A stretch of DNA of 16,657 bases from JBNRMR01 sp050309705 (GTDB lineage: Bacteria > Bacillota > Clostridia > Christensenellales > UBA1750). The position numbers were made by a program, and so were the translations under genes. Of the stretch, positions 6,913 through 13,627 are shown piece by piece. Each line of letters begins with the position of its first letter. The first letter of the stretch is position 1. The DNA is taken from the NCBI GenBank assembly GCA_050309705.1, contig JBNRMR010000154.1:1-16657 (forward strand). The letters run 5' to 3'. The notes beneath the pieces are model-generated. The model worked only from the letters and a program-made list of their open reading frames with translations, was not told the DNA's origin and did not search any database.

Positions 6913-7185
6913 ATGTTTGGTTTTATAATAGGGATTCTCGGCGGAGGCGTCGAGCTGTTTCTTTTAAACAGGCTGGTTTTGTTCCTAGCAAAGGGCATGC
7001 CCGGCAGAATCGCCCTCATGCTAGCGCTCAAACTGGTTGTTTTGGCAGTTGTCTTCACGCTTGTGATAATGTTCTTTAAAGATCAGCTGCTTTGGTGCGG
7101 CACCGGGCTGGCCGGAGTGCTCGTCGCGGGTTCATTCATACAGTCCATTATAAAAAATCGTTCGGAGGAGGCGAAAAAAGGATAA
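6913..7185 (+). CDS. atpI: Small membrane protein, AtpI-like, first gene of the ATP synthase operon
   Basis: This 90-residue protein is almost entirely hydrophobic, with about three membrane segments (3-25, 32-55 and 62-82) and a charged C-terminal tail. AtpI proteins stand first in many bacterial F-ATPase operons, are poorly conserved, and help assemble the c-ring or handle Mg2+. Position is the main reason for the name; sequence similarity cannot be verified by eye. A lysine inside the second segment (LALKLVVL) recalls the buried charged residues of AtpI and of AtpR from N-type ATPases. The ATG at 6913 has AAAGGGGG 5 nt upstream; a GTG at 6892 would lie at the transcript start and is rejected. 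It overlaps atpB by one base (TAATG). At 90 residues it is shorter than typical AtpI (about 110-130). Confidence 0.65.
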   Translation: MFGFIIGILGGGVELFLLNRLVLFLAKGMPGRIALMLALKLVVLAVVFTLVIMFFKDQLLWCGTGLAGVLVAGSFIQSIIKNRSEEAKKG

Positions 7186-8078
7186 TGTCCATTGGTCAGA
7201 TTGTGCGCTGGGCAGTCATAGCCGCATCGCTGGCGCTGGGGATTTTCCAGATAGTAAGATGGAGGCGCACAAAGGCGCCTTCGCCTGATGATCCTGGTTT
7301 TAAAAAAGCAAGGCGCAAACGCCGCATGACGCTAATGACGGGCGTCTTCGGGCTGTGGCTTTGCTGCGGCCTTATTTTAGGCATGTTTGCAGAGCCTTCC
7401 CAGGGGCTGCATATCGATATCATGGCCCCTCGGATGAATCTTTGGGGCATGGACGTCAGCTCCTCGGTGGTCATATCATGGATCGCCATGGCGGGGCTGA
7501 TCATTCTGGCGGCTGCCATCCGTCTTTTTGTCATACCAAGGTTCAGCGAAAAGCCAAAGGGCTTTCAAAGCGTGCTGGAGATAATGGTCGAAGCTGTGTC
7601 CTCCTACACCGAGGACAAGGTTCCCCACATGGGGGAAAACCTGGGCGCCTACATATTCACAATAGCCGCGCTCTTGGTGGCCTGCAGCTTTTTGGAGCTG
7701 TTTGGCCTGCGGCCGCCGACTGCTGATCTCATCATGACTCTCTCGCTTGCCGTATGCACATTTGCCCTCATTAACTATTACGGCATAAAGCAAAAGGGCA
7801 TAAAGGGTCGCATAAAGAGCTTCGCCGAGCCCACGCCGGCGGTCTTTCCCATCAAGATTTTGTCCGACATCGCCATTCCAGTGTCCCTGGCTTGCCGCCT
7901 TTTCGGCAACATGCTGGGGGGAATGATAGTCGTTCATCTCCTCTACATGGCCCTTGGCGCTTTCGGCGTGGGCATACCGGCTGTCTTGGGGCTTTATTTC
8001 AACGTTTTCCATCCGCTGATACAGGCGTTCATATTCATTACACTCACACTCACATTCATAAGCGAGGCCGTGGAATAA
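7185..8078 (+). CDS. atpB: F-type ATP synthase subunit a, with N-terminal extension
   Basis: This 297-residue a subunit forms the ion half-channels beside the c-ring. The essential stator arginine is R238 in RLFGN and the conserved glutamine is Q280 in LIQAF, both in place. RPPTADLIMTLSLAV is the usual Pro-Thr segment in the preceding helix. Typical family members start near HIDI...W...WIAM and total about 220-250 residues. Here that point is near residue 78, after an extra region with two hydrophobic segments (about 5-22 and 48-68) divided by a basic stretch rich in Arg and Lys (about 26-47). The ATG at 7185 overlaps the atpI stop; GGAGGAG precedes it at a long distance, and a closer AAAGGA may also serve. 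An in-frame GTG/ATG region further upstream lies inside atpI and is unlikely. Confidence 0.93.
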   Translation: MSIGQIVRWAVIAASLALGIFQIVRWRRTKAPSPDDPGFKKARRKRRMTLMTGVFGLWLCCGLILGMFAEPSQGLHIDIMAPRMNLWGMDVSSSVVISWIAMAGLIILAAAIRLFVIPRFSEKPKGFQSVLEIMVEAVSSYTEDKVPHMGENLGAYIFTIAALLVACSFLELFGLRPPTADLIMTLSLAVCTFALINYYGIKQKGIKGRIKSFAEPTPAVFPIKILSDIAIPVSLACRLFGNMLGGMIVVHLLYMALGAFGVGIPAVLGLYFNVFHPLIQAFIFITLTLTFISEAVE

Positions 8079-8112
8079 GCGGCATTTTGCACAAATTTTA
8101 TGCATAAGTAAA

Positions 8113-8135
8113 GCCGTAAAGCAAAAGTCTACGGC
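8113..8135 (+). promoter_or_regulatory. Stem-loop in the atpB-atpE gap
   Basis: GCCGTA (8113-8118) and TACGGC (8130-8135) form a perfect 6-bp stem with an 11-nt loop in the 81-bp gap, followed 9 nt later by the AAGGAGG ribosome site of atpE. This is the widest gap in the operon. Such intercistronic structures can raise translation of the multicopy c subunit, as known for the E. coli atpE leader; here that role is inferred. Confidence 0.4.
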
Positions 8136-8159
8136 GCAAACTATAAGGAGGAAAAACAA

Positions 8160-8390
8160 ATGGAACTGGGTTTAATCGCAATCGGCGCGGCTTTAGCCGT
8201 GTTCACAGGCGTCGGCGCGGGCATCGCAATGGGCAACGCCACCGCAAAGGCTGTGGAGGCAATATCACGCCAGCCTGAGGCTTCGGGGAAAATTAACTCC
8301 GCGCTGATGCTCGGCTTGGCTTTGACCGAGTCCACGGCGATTTATGGCTTTGTCACGGCGCTGATAATCATCTTCACGATGGGTTCTTAG
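8160..8390 (+). CDS. atpE: F-type ATP synthase subunit c
   Basis: This 76-residue two-helix hairpin forms the rotating membrane ring. Helix 1 contains the glycine-rich GVGAGIAMG, the loop is the diagnostic SRQPEA (36-41), and helix 2 carries the ion-binding carboxylate E57. Aligned on that glutamate with the Ilyobacter tartaricus Na+ ring, S58, T59 and Y62 match the sodium ligands S66, T67 and Y70, but the position of Q32 is M24. The coupling ion is therefore ambiguous between Na+ and H+. AAGGAGG lies 9 nt upstream of the ATG, the best ribosome site in the operon, as expected for a subunit needed in about ten or more copies. Confidence 0.95.
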   Translation: MELGLIAIGAALAVFTGVGAGIAMGNATAKAVEAISRQPEASGKINSALMLGLALTESTAIYGFVTALIIIFTMGS

Positions 8391-8400
8391 GAGGCGTCCC

Positions 8401-8892
8401 ATGGAGTTTAACCTGGTGGATATATTGCAGCATGTGCTGAACATAGTCTTGCTGTACATAATACTGCGCGCTTTGGTATATAAGCCCGTGCGGGAATATA
8501 TGAAAAAGCGTCAGGAAGGTCTTGAAAGACAGCGCTTTGAAATCAGCGAGGGCAAAAGCGAGGTCAGGGATTTAAAGGCTAAATATGAGCAATCTCTGAG
8601 CGGCGCCAAGGCCGAGGCCGAGAGCAAAGTGCGCGATGGCGTCCAGAGGGCCGACAAGGCCGCAAAGGAGATAATCGAAAAGGCGGAAAGGGACGCAAAG
8701 GCGATACTTGCCGAGGCCAGAGAGCAGGCCGCACTGGAGCAGGGCCGCATCGAGAGCGCCATTAAAAACGAGGTGGCCGATCTCGCCCTGGAGCTGGCTT
8801 CAAGGATTCTGGAAAGGGAAGTGTCTGCGGATGACAACCACGCCGTTATCGAGCGGTACTTCGAAGGCTTAGGCAAGGTAAACAGCGCATGA
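8401..8892 (+). CDS. atpF: F-type ATP synthase subunit b
   Basis: This 163-residue peripheral-stalk subunit has one N-terminal membrane helix (about 5-28), then the conserved basic elbow LVYKPVREYMKKRQE, and a long Ala/Glu/Lys/Arg helix (about 35-140) that dimerises as a coiled coil. The C-terminal ALELASRILEREVS segment is the usual delta-binding end. Length is normal, so the missing half of delta has not been transferred here by fusion. AGGAGG lies 6 nt before the ATG, 10 bp after the atpE stop. Its stop codon overlaps the atpH start (ATGA). Confidence 0.93.
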   Translation: MEFNLVDILQHVLNIVLLYIILRALVYKPVREYMKKRQEGLERQRFEISEGKSEVRDLKAKYEQSLSGAKAEAESKVRDGVQRADKAAKEIIEKAERDAKAILAEAREQAALEQGRIESAIKNEVADLALELASRILEREVSADDNHAVIERYFEGLGKVNSA

Positions 8893-9113
8893 TAAACGGA
8901 AATCTCTACATCGCCGGCCCTTTTGAGGACGAAGATATTAAAAAAATTGAAGAACACTTCACCAACCTACTGGGAAAGCAGGTCTTTTTGGAAGTGCAAA
9001 GAGACGATAGGCTCCTGGGCGGCTTTTTGGCAACGGTTGACGGGAAGGTCTACGACGCCAGCCTGCTGGTGAGAATGCAGGGTATCAGGCGGCATATTTT
9101 GAGCGAGGAGTGA
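8889..9113 (+). CDS. atpH: F-type ATP synthase subunit delta, C-terminal domain only
   Basis: This 74-residue protein matches only the last part of normal delta (about 175-185 residues). An 'AxPxxDEDIKKIEEHF' type helix leads to LLGKQVFLEV, then DDRLLGGFLATVDGKVYDAS and a final Arg-rich helix, equal to the family's 'lgkkVelev...D..LiGGf.v.igdkviDgSv...L..l'. In E. coli and mitochondria this domain grips the b stalk, while the absent N-terminal helical domain grips the top of alpha. No upstream reading in this frame encodes the missing half; atpF occupies that DNA. The ATG at 8889 overlaps the atpF stop, a normal coupled junction. The protein may still act as a short stator clamp. Identification rests on motif and operon position. 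Confidence 0.8.
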   Translation: MINGNLYIAGPFEDEDIKKIEEHFTNLLGKQVFLEVQRDDRLLGGFLATVDGKVYDASLLVRMQGIRRHILSEE

Positions 9114-9120
9114 GACGGCA

Positions 9121-10632
9121 ATGATAAACGAAAAAACAAGAAATGTCGGCGCATATCTTCGCGGACGGCTAAAAAGCTACGAGGACAAGCCCGTCGTGTA
9201 CGAATACGGCAAGGTTGCCTCCATTGGCGATGGCGTGGTGAAGATAGACGGTCTTTCCCGCAGCCGTTACGGTGAGCTTATCGCCTTTGAGAACGATATC
9301 TACGGCATGGCAATGGACTTGGAGCTGGGCGGCGCGGGCGTCGTTCTTTTAAACGGCATAAACGATGTTAGAATCGGTTCCAGGGTGCAAAGCACTGGCC
9401 GGGTGGTGGAGGTTCCTGTGGGACCAAACCTCTTGGGCCGGGTGGTGGACCCCTTGGGTATGCCCTTGGACGGCCAGCCTCTGCACACGGAAAAATTCCG
9501 CCACATCGAACAGGGCGCCCCCACGATAATCGACCGCGACAATGTGACAAGGCCGCTTCAGACCGGGCTTCTGGCCATCGACAGCATGATACCCATAGGC
9601 AAAGGCCAAAGGGAACTGATAATTGGCGACAGGCAAACCGGCAAGACCACCATCGCCCTTGACTGCATTTTAAACCAGAAGGGCCAAAATGTGATCTGCG
9701 TGTATGTGGCCATAGGCCAGAAGGTGTCGTCCATATCGAAGATATACGAGGATCTCACGAGAAGTGGCGCCATGGATTACACCGTTTTGGTGGCATCCAC
9801 CGCCAGCGATTGCGCCGCCATGCAGTACATCGCCCCATATGCGGGCTGCTCCATCGCCGAAGAATTCATGTACTCCGGCAAAGATGTGCTGGTGATCTAT
9901 GACGATCTGAGCAAGCATGCTGTGGCCTATCGTGCCATGTCGCTGCTTTTAAAGCGCCCCCCTGGCCGTGAGGCCTACCCAGGTGACGTCTTTTACCTGC
10001 ACAGCAGGCTTCTTGAAAGGGCGGCGCAGCTCAGCGGCGGCCTTGGCGGAGGCTCCATGACGGCGCTGCCTATAGTTGAGACAATGGCCAGCGACATCTC
10101 CGCCTATATACCCACAAATGTCATTTCAATCACCGATGGCCAGATATACCTTGAAACTGAGCTTTTCCATGCAGGTGTGCGCCCCGCGGTGAACGTGGGC
10201 CTTTCAGTTTCAAGGGTTGGCGGCGCAGCGCAAACAAAGGCCATGCGAAAGGTTTCCGGCAGGCTGCGGCTCACCTTGGCCCAGTACAGAGAGCTGATGA
10301 TTTTCTCCCAGTTTGGAACCGACATCGACCCGGCCACAAAGAAGCTCCTTGACTATGGCACAAGGCTTACCCAGACCCTTAAGCAGGACCAGCACAGCCC
10401 CCTTTCGATGGTAAGCCAGGTCTGCCTGCTGCTGGCAGTCACCGGCCGCCACATGGACGACATTCCCGAAAGACAGGTGGATGAGTTCAGCGAGGGCCTT
10501 CTTGCCTATTTGCAGGGCACATGCAGAGTGCACCTTCGGGAGATTGAGGAGACGGGGGATTTGACCGACGAAACAAGGTCTGCTTTGCAGGAAGCCATCG
10601 GCGAATACTCGAAGGGCTTCGAGGTGGCGTGA
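9121..10632 (+). CDS. atpA: F-type ATP synthase subunit alpha
   Basis: This 503-residue non-catalytic nucleotide-binding subunit alternates with beta in the F1 hexamer. Visible motifs are Walker A GDRQTGKT (169-176), GQKVSSISKI (199-208), Walker B region VLVIYDD (256-262), the strongly conserved RPPGREAYPGDVFYLHSRLLERAA (279-302), and the arginine finger R365 in SVSRVGGAAQ, which completes the beta catalytic site. The N-terminal amphipathic stretch (about 5-20), which in other species binds the delta N-terminal domain, is retained although that domain is missing here. GAGGAG overlapping the atpH end lies 10 nt before the ATG. Length and all key residues are standard. Confidence 0.96.
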   Translation: MINEKTRNVGAYLRGRLKSYEDKPVVYEYGKVASIGDGVVKIDGLSRSRYGELIAFENDIYGMAMDLELGGAGVVLLNGINDVRIGSRVQSTGRVVEVPVGPNLLGRVVDPLGMPLDGQPLHTEKFRHIEQGAPTIIDRDNVTRPLQTGLLAIDSMIPIGKGQRELIIGDRQTGKTTIALDCILNQKGQNVICVYVAIGQKVSSISKIYEDLTRSGAMDYTVLVASTASDCAAMQYIAPYAGCSIAEEFMYSGKDVLVIYDDLSKHAVAYRAMSLLLKRPPGREAYPGDVFYLHSRLLERAAQLSGGLGGGSMTALPIVETMASDISAYIPTNVISITDGQIYLETELFHAGVRPAVNVGLSVSRVGGAAQTKAMRKVSGRLRLTLAQYRELMIFSQFGTDIDPATKKLLDYGTRLTQTLKQDQHSPLSMVSQVCLLLAVTGRHMDDIPERQVDEFSEGLLAYLQGTCRVHLREIEETGDLTDETRSALQEAIGEYSKGFEVA

Positions 10633-10633
10633 T

Positions 10634-12943
10634 ATGTCCTCCATCAGCGATATTCTTTACCGCATGAAAAGCGTGAAGCAGACGCGGCAGATCACCAACG
10701 CAATGCATCTGGTGTCCACATCCCGCATGCGCAAGGCAATCCGCGACATCGAGCAGAACAAGGCCCACTTTAACCACGCCCTGGAAACAATGAAGAGCAT
10801 TCTTGAGCATACCGATGGCCTAAACCATCCCTACCTCACCCACAGGCAAGGCTCCCGCACGGCTTATATCGTGATTGCGGGGGATAGGGGCCTGGCCGGT
10901 AGCTATAATAACGACATTTTGAACCTGGCGGACAGCTCCATGAGGAAGAAGGACGTGGTCTGCATTTTCACAGTGGGCAATGTGGCCACCGAATACTTCC
11001 ACCGCTCGCCCGACTTTAACGTGGACGCCCAGTTCGAAGGCGTTGTGGAACATCCAGCCATAAACATATCCCGCGATATAGTGGAGATGGTCACCAACCT
11101 TTATGACGCCGAGCTTATAGATGAACTGCGGGTGGTCTACACCCACTTTTCCAGCAACACTGCCCATAAGCCGGTGGATTTTAAGCTTTTGCCCATAGAG
11201 CTTTCCGATTTTGCCGACGAGGAGAGCGCTTTGCAATATGGCGCCCGAGAGCTTTTATATGACCCTTCCCCCGAGCTTGTCTTTGACGCTCTGGTGCCCC
11301 AGTTTATGATCGGTTTCATGTACGGCGCGCTGGTCAATTCCTACGCCAGCGAGAACAGCTCCCGCATGAATGCCATGCAAAGCGCCACCGACAGCGCGGA
11401 TGATATGATGAAAAAGCTGAACTTACAATATAATGCAGTGAGACAATTGACAATAACAAACGAGCTTTCCGAAATCGTCAGCGCGGCTGGCGCATTCGAC
11501 CAAAAGAATGACCAAAAGAATGACCAAAAGGCGGTTAGCATGATTAACGAAGAAAAAGACATCGGCACAATTGTGAAGATCGCCGGTCCGGTGCTGGACG
11601 TGAGTTTTAAGCCCGGCGAGGAACCTCTTATACACACATTGCTTTACACCAAGGGGGAAAACCCCGTGCACATGGAGGTGGCCCAGCAGGTGGCGCCCGG
11701 AATTGTGCGCGCCATCGCCCTGGAGGCCACGGAGGGCCTTTGCTGCGGCACAGGCGTAATCAGCACCGGCGGCAGCATCGCCGTTCCGGTGGGCAAGAAC
11801 GTTCTTGGCAGGGTTATAGACTCTTTGGGCAGGCCCATCGACGGCCTTGGCCCCATCGACGCGCCCAAATGGAGCGTCCACAGGCCTGCGCCCAGCTTCA
11901 CAAGCCAGAAATCCTCCACGGAGCTTTTCGAAACCGGCATAAAGGTCATTGACCTTCTGGCGCCATATCCCGTGGGCGGCAAGATTGGCCTTTTCGGCGG
12001 CGCAGGAGTGGGCAAAACTATTCTGATAATGGAGCTGATCCATAACATCGCCACAAATCACGGGGGCTACTCCGTCTTTACGGGTGTGGGCGAGCGCAGC
12101 AGGGAGGGCACGGAGCTGATCAGCGAAATGAGGCAGTCCGGCGTCATCAGTCATACGGCTCTTGCCTTCGGGCAAATGAACGAACCCCCCGGCTCCCGCA
12201 TGAGAGTCACTTTGGCCGGCCTTACAATGGCAGAATATCTGCGCGACCAGATGGGCGAAGACGTACTTTTGTTTATCGATAATATCTTCAGGTATGTGCA
12301 GGCGGGCAACGAGGTCTCCGCACTGCTGGGCAGAATGCCATCCGCGGTGGGATATCAGCCCACATTGGCGACGGAACTGGGCGAGCTTCAGGAGAGGATC
12401 GCCAGCACCGACAGGGGCTCAATCACCTCCGTTCAAGCGGTGTTCGTCCCCGCGGACGATCTGACTGACCCCGCCCCGGCGGCCATATTCTCCCACCTGG
12501 ACGCCACAACCGTGCTTTCGCGTTCCATCGCCGAAATCGGCATATACCCGGCGGTAGATCCCCTTGATTCTACATCGCGCATGCTGGAGCCGGATATCGT
12601 GGGCAAAAGGCATTACAGCGTGGCAAGGCGCGTGCAGGAATGCCTCCAGCGCTATCACGAGCTTCAGGACATTATCGCCATTTTGGGCATGGACGAACTT
12701 TCCCAGGAGGATAAGCTCACCGTTTACCGGGCCAGAAAGATACAGAACTTTCTTTCCCAGCCCCTCCATGTTGCAGAGATATTCACAGGCCAGCAGGGCC
12801 GCTATGTGCCCCTCAGCCAGACCATCGACGACTTTGAGGCCATAGTTGACGGCAAGGCTGACGATATCCCCGAAGCGGCGTTCTTGATGGCCGGCGGGCT
12901 GGACGAGGTGCGCCAAAAGGCGAAGGAGATGCAAAATGGCTAA
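10634..12943 (+). CDS. atpG-atpD: ATP synthase gamma-beta fused reading frame
   Basis: One uninterrupted frame of 769 codons encodes complete gamma (1-288) and complete beta (303-769). Gamma starts with SISDILYRMKSVKQTRQITNAM and ends with the conserved LTITNELSEIVSAAGAF, where other gammas stop. A 14-residue hydrophilic linker, DQKNDQKNDQKAVS, then joins to beta's MINEEKDIGTIVKIAGPV. Gamma is the rotating shaft, one copy per enzyme; beta is catalytic, three copies. A covalent 1:1 product would conflict with this ratio and with rotation, so separate beta is expected from the internal start at 11540. Removing one base in the linker would close gamma at TGA 11541-11543, overlapping beta's ATG as ATGA, like atpF/atpH. 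Fusion may therefore be real or an indel artefact. The gamma start has GAGGTGG 6 nt upstream, one base after the atpA stop. Confidence 0.85.
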   Translation: MSSISDILYRMKSVKQTRQITNAMHLVSTSRMRKAIRDIEQNKAHFNHALETMKSILEHTDGLNHPYLTHRQGSRTAYIVIAGDRGLAGSYNNDILNLADSSMRKKDVVCIFTVGNVATEYFHRSPDFNVDAQFEGVVEHPAINISRDIVEMVTNLYDAELIDELRVVYTHFSSNTAHKPVDFKLLPIELSDFADEESALQYGARELLYDPSPELVFDALVPQFMIGFMYGALVNSYASENSSRMNAMQSATDSADDMMKKLNLQYNAVRQLTITNELSEIVSAAGAFDQKNDQKNDQKAVSMINEEKDIGTIVKIAGPVLDVSFKPGEEPLIHTLLYTKGENPVHMEVAQQVAPGIVRAIALEATEGLCCGTGVISTGGSIAVPVGKNVLGRVIDSLGRPIDGLGPIDAPKWSVHRPAPSFTSQKSSTELFETGIKVIDLLAPYPVGGKIGLFGGAGVGKTILIMELIHNIATNHGGYSVFTGVGERSREGTELISEMRQSGVISHTALAFGQMNEPPGSRMRVTLAGLTMAEYLRDQMGEDVLLFIDNIFRYVQAGNEVSALLGRMPSAVGYQPTLATELGELQERIASTDRGSITSVQAVFVPADDLTDPAPAAIFSHLDATTVLSRSIAEIGIYPAVDPLDSTSRMLEPDIVGKRHYSVARRVQECLQRYHELQDIIAILGMDELSQEDKLTVYRARKIQNFLSQPLHVAEIFTGQQGRYVPLSQTIDDFEAIVDGKADDIPEAAFLMAGGLDEVRQKAKEMQNG
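11498..11533 (+). repeat. 12-bp tandem repeat forming the gamma-beta linker
   Basis: GACCAAAAGAAT occurs at 11498-11509 and 11510-11521, followed by GACCAAAAG plus GCG at 11522-11533. It encodes DQKN-DQKN-DQKA. The length is a multiple of three, so copy change keeps the fusion frame. Both other frames carry stops (TGA at 11509, 11521 and 11541), so only the observed frame runs from gamma into beta. Confidence 0.9.
11540..12943 (+). CDS. atpD: F-type ATP synthase subunit beta, from likely internal start inside the fused frame
   Basis: Starting at ATG 11540 gives a 467-residue beta of normal length. Motifs are Walker A GGAGVGKT (153-160), catalytic E185 in GERSREG, Walker B LLFIDN (243-248), the EVSALLGRMPSAVGYQPTLA segment, Y336 in GIYPAVDP at the adenine pocket, and DELSQED (385-391), the lever that pushes gamma. 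AAAAGGCGG ends 5 nt before the ATG, an acceptable ribosome site. The opening ATGATTAACGAA closely resembles the starts of atpA (ATGATAAACGAA) and atpH (ATGATAAACGG), which supports real initiation here. Beta binds ADP and phosphate and makes ATP; three copies are needed per gamma, so independent initiation is the simplest way to supply them. It overlaps atpC by 8 bp. Confidence 0.88.
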   Translation: MINEEKDIGTIVKIAGPVLDVSFKPGEEPLIHTLLYTKGENPVHMEVAQQVAPGIVRAIALEATEGLCCGTGVISTGGSIAVPVGKNVLGRVIDSLGRPIDGLGPIDAPKWSVHRPAPSFTSQKSSTELFETGIKVIDLLAPYPVGGKIGLFGGAGVGKTILIMELIHNIATNHGGYSVFTGVGERSREGTELISEMRQSGVISHTALAFGQMNEPPGSRMRVTLAGLTMAEYLRDQMGEDVLLFIDNIFRYVQAGNEVSALLGRMPSAVGYQPTLATELGELQERIASTDRGSITSVQAVFVPADDLTDPAPAAIFSHLDATTVLSRSIAEIGIYPAVDPLDSTSRMLEPDIVGKRHYSVARRVQECLQRYHELQDIIAILGMDELSQEDKLTVYRARKIQNFLSQPLHVAEIFTGQQGRYVPLSQTIDDFEAIVDGKADDIPEAAFLMAGGLDEVRQKAKEMQNG

Positions 12944-13349
12944 GCCCTTCGACCTGATGATATTAACCCCCGAGCGCGAGTTTTACAGCGGCAAAGCCGA
13001 AAGCCTGACAGTCCAGTCAATAGGCGGGCAGCTCACGATTTTGGCGGATCACATCCCCATGGTGACGGCCCTGAGCGTGGGCTCTGTGACGATAAGGGCG
13101 CAGGGCCAGGTGCTGACTGCCTTCCACTCCGAAGGCTTCATGGAGGTGCTGGAAGGGCGAACCACCGTCTTTGCGCAGGCCTGCGAATGGCCCCATGAGA
13201 TAGATATAAACCGAGCGGAAGAGGCCCGCAAAAGGGCTGAGAGCATACTGTCACGGGAAAGAAACGCCAACACCATCGCCCGCAGCAAGATAGCTCTTTC
13301 AAGGGCTCTTATGAGGATCAGAGTTCGCACCAGCATAGACAAATCATAA
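12936..13349 (+). CDS. atpC: F-type ATP synthase subunit epsilon
   Basis: This 137-residue protein has the N-terminal beta-sandwich (about 1-85; FDLMILTPEREFYSG, GQLTILADHIPMVTAL, GFMEV) and two C-terminal helices. Epsilon binds gamma and can brake hydrolysis when its helices extend. The start of the first helix, IDINRA (89-94), matches the I/L-D-x-x-R-A ATP-binding motif known from Bacillus PS3 epsilon, so ATP-sensitive inhibition is plausible. The ATG lies inside the last codons of beta. It ends the operon; no clear terminator was found just after it. Confidence 0.93.
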   Translation: MAKPFDLMILTPEREFYSGKAESLTVQSIGGQLTILADHIPMVTALSVGSVTIRAQGQVLTAFHSEGFMEVLEGRTTVFAQACEWPHEIDINRAEEARKRAESILSRERNANTIARSKIALSRALMRIRVRTSIDKS

Positions 13350-13441
13350 GCCCCATGCAAAAGTCCACAAAGCTAATTAAACAAAAAGCTGCTGAGAATT
13401 CGGCTGCATGTGCCAATATTAGCATTCCTGGAAACTCCCTC

Positions 13442-13627
13442 CTACGGCGCAGAGGTCTCTTTGGTTTCATCCAGAGGAATGTCAACATTATGGCTGACCC
13501 ACTTCACCCCGGTGGGCGCCGGGCGATTCAAAATTGCATACCCTTTTTCGATGGCCTTTCCAATTGACTTACATGCCCTATCTGTTATAATGATACAGAA
13601 TTGAGTATGGCAATTGGTGGAATGAGT
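13442..13627 (-). pseudogene. Unidentified gene relic (C-terminal-like fragment)
   Basis: The minus-strand frame is open for 61 codons and ends in TAG at 13442-13444. It contains IIITDRACKSIGKAIEKGYAI, then a Pro-rich turn and TGVKWVSHNVDIPLDET, which reads like a folded enzyme's last segment and not like random translation. There is no ATG and no ribosome site; a TGA closes the frame upstream. I do not recognise the family. The best guess is the 3' end of a gene truncated by deletion next to the ATP synthase operon. It could still be chance. Confidence 0.35.
13564..13591 (+). promoter_or_regulatory. Promoter with operator-like symmetry upstream of the lyase-like gene
   Basis: TTGACT (13564-13569), a 16-bp spacer and TATAAT (13586-13591) form a good sigma-A promoter. 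TCTGT (13581-13585) and ACAGA (13595-13599) flank the -10 box as an inverted repeat, and CCAATTG (13560-13566) is mirrored by CAATTGG (13611-13617). Both are candidates for repressor binding. The promoter would give the lyase-like gene a leader of about 300 nt that passes through the fragment region. Confidence 0.55.

Noticed and set aside
7092..7184. Longer atpB frame beginning inside atpI
   Set aside because: The extra residues are a basic, non-conserved out-of-frame reading of atpI; ATG 7185 overlaps the atpI stop as usual in this operon.
11498..11540. Programmed ribosomal frameshift between gamma and beta
   Set aside because: The CAA AAG codons in the repeat do not form a standard X-XXY-YYZ slippery heptamer and no strong downstream structure was seen. 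The frame is already open, so a shift would end gamma and would not be needed to reach beta.
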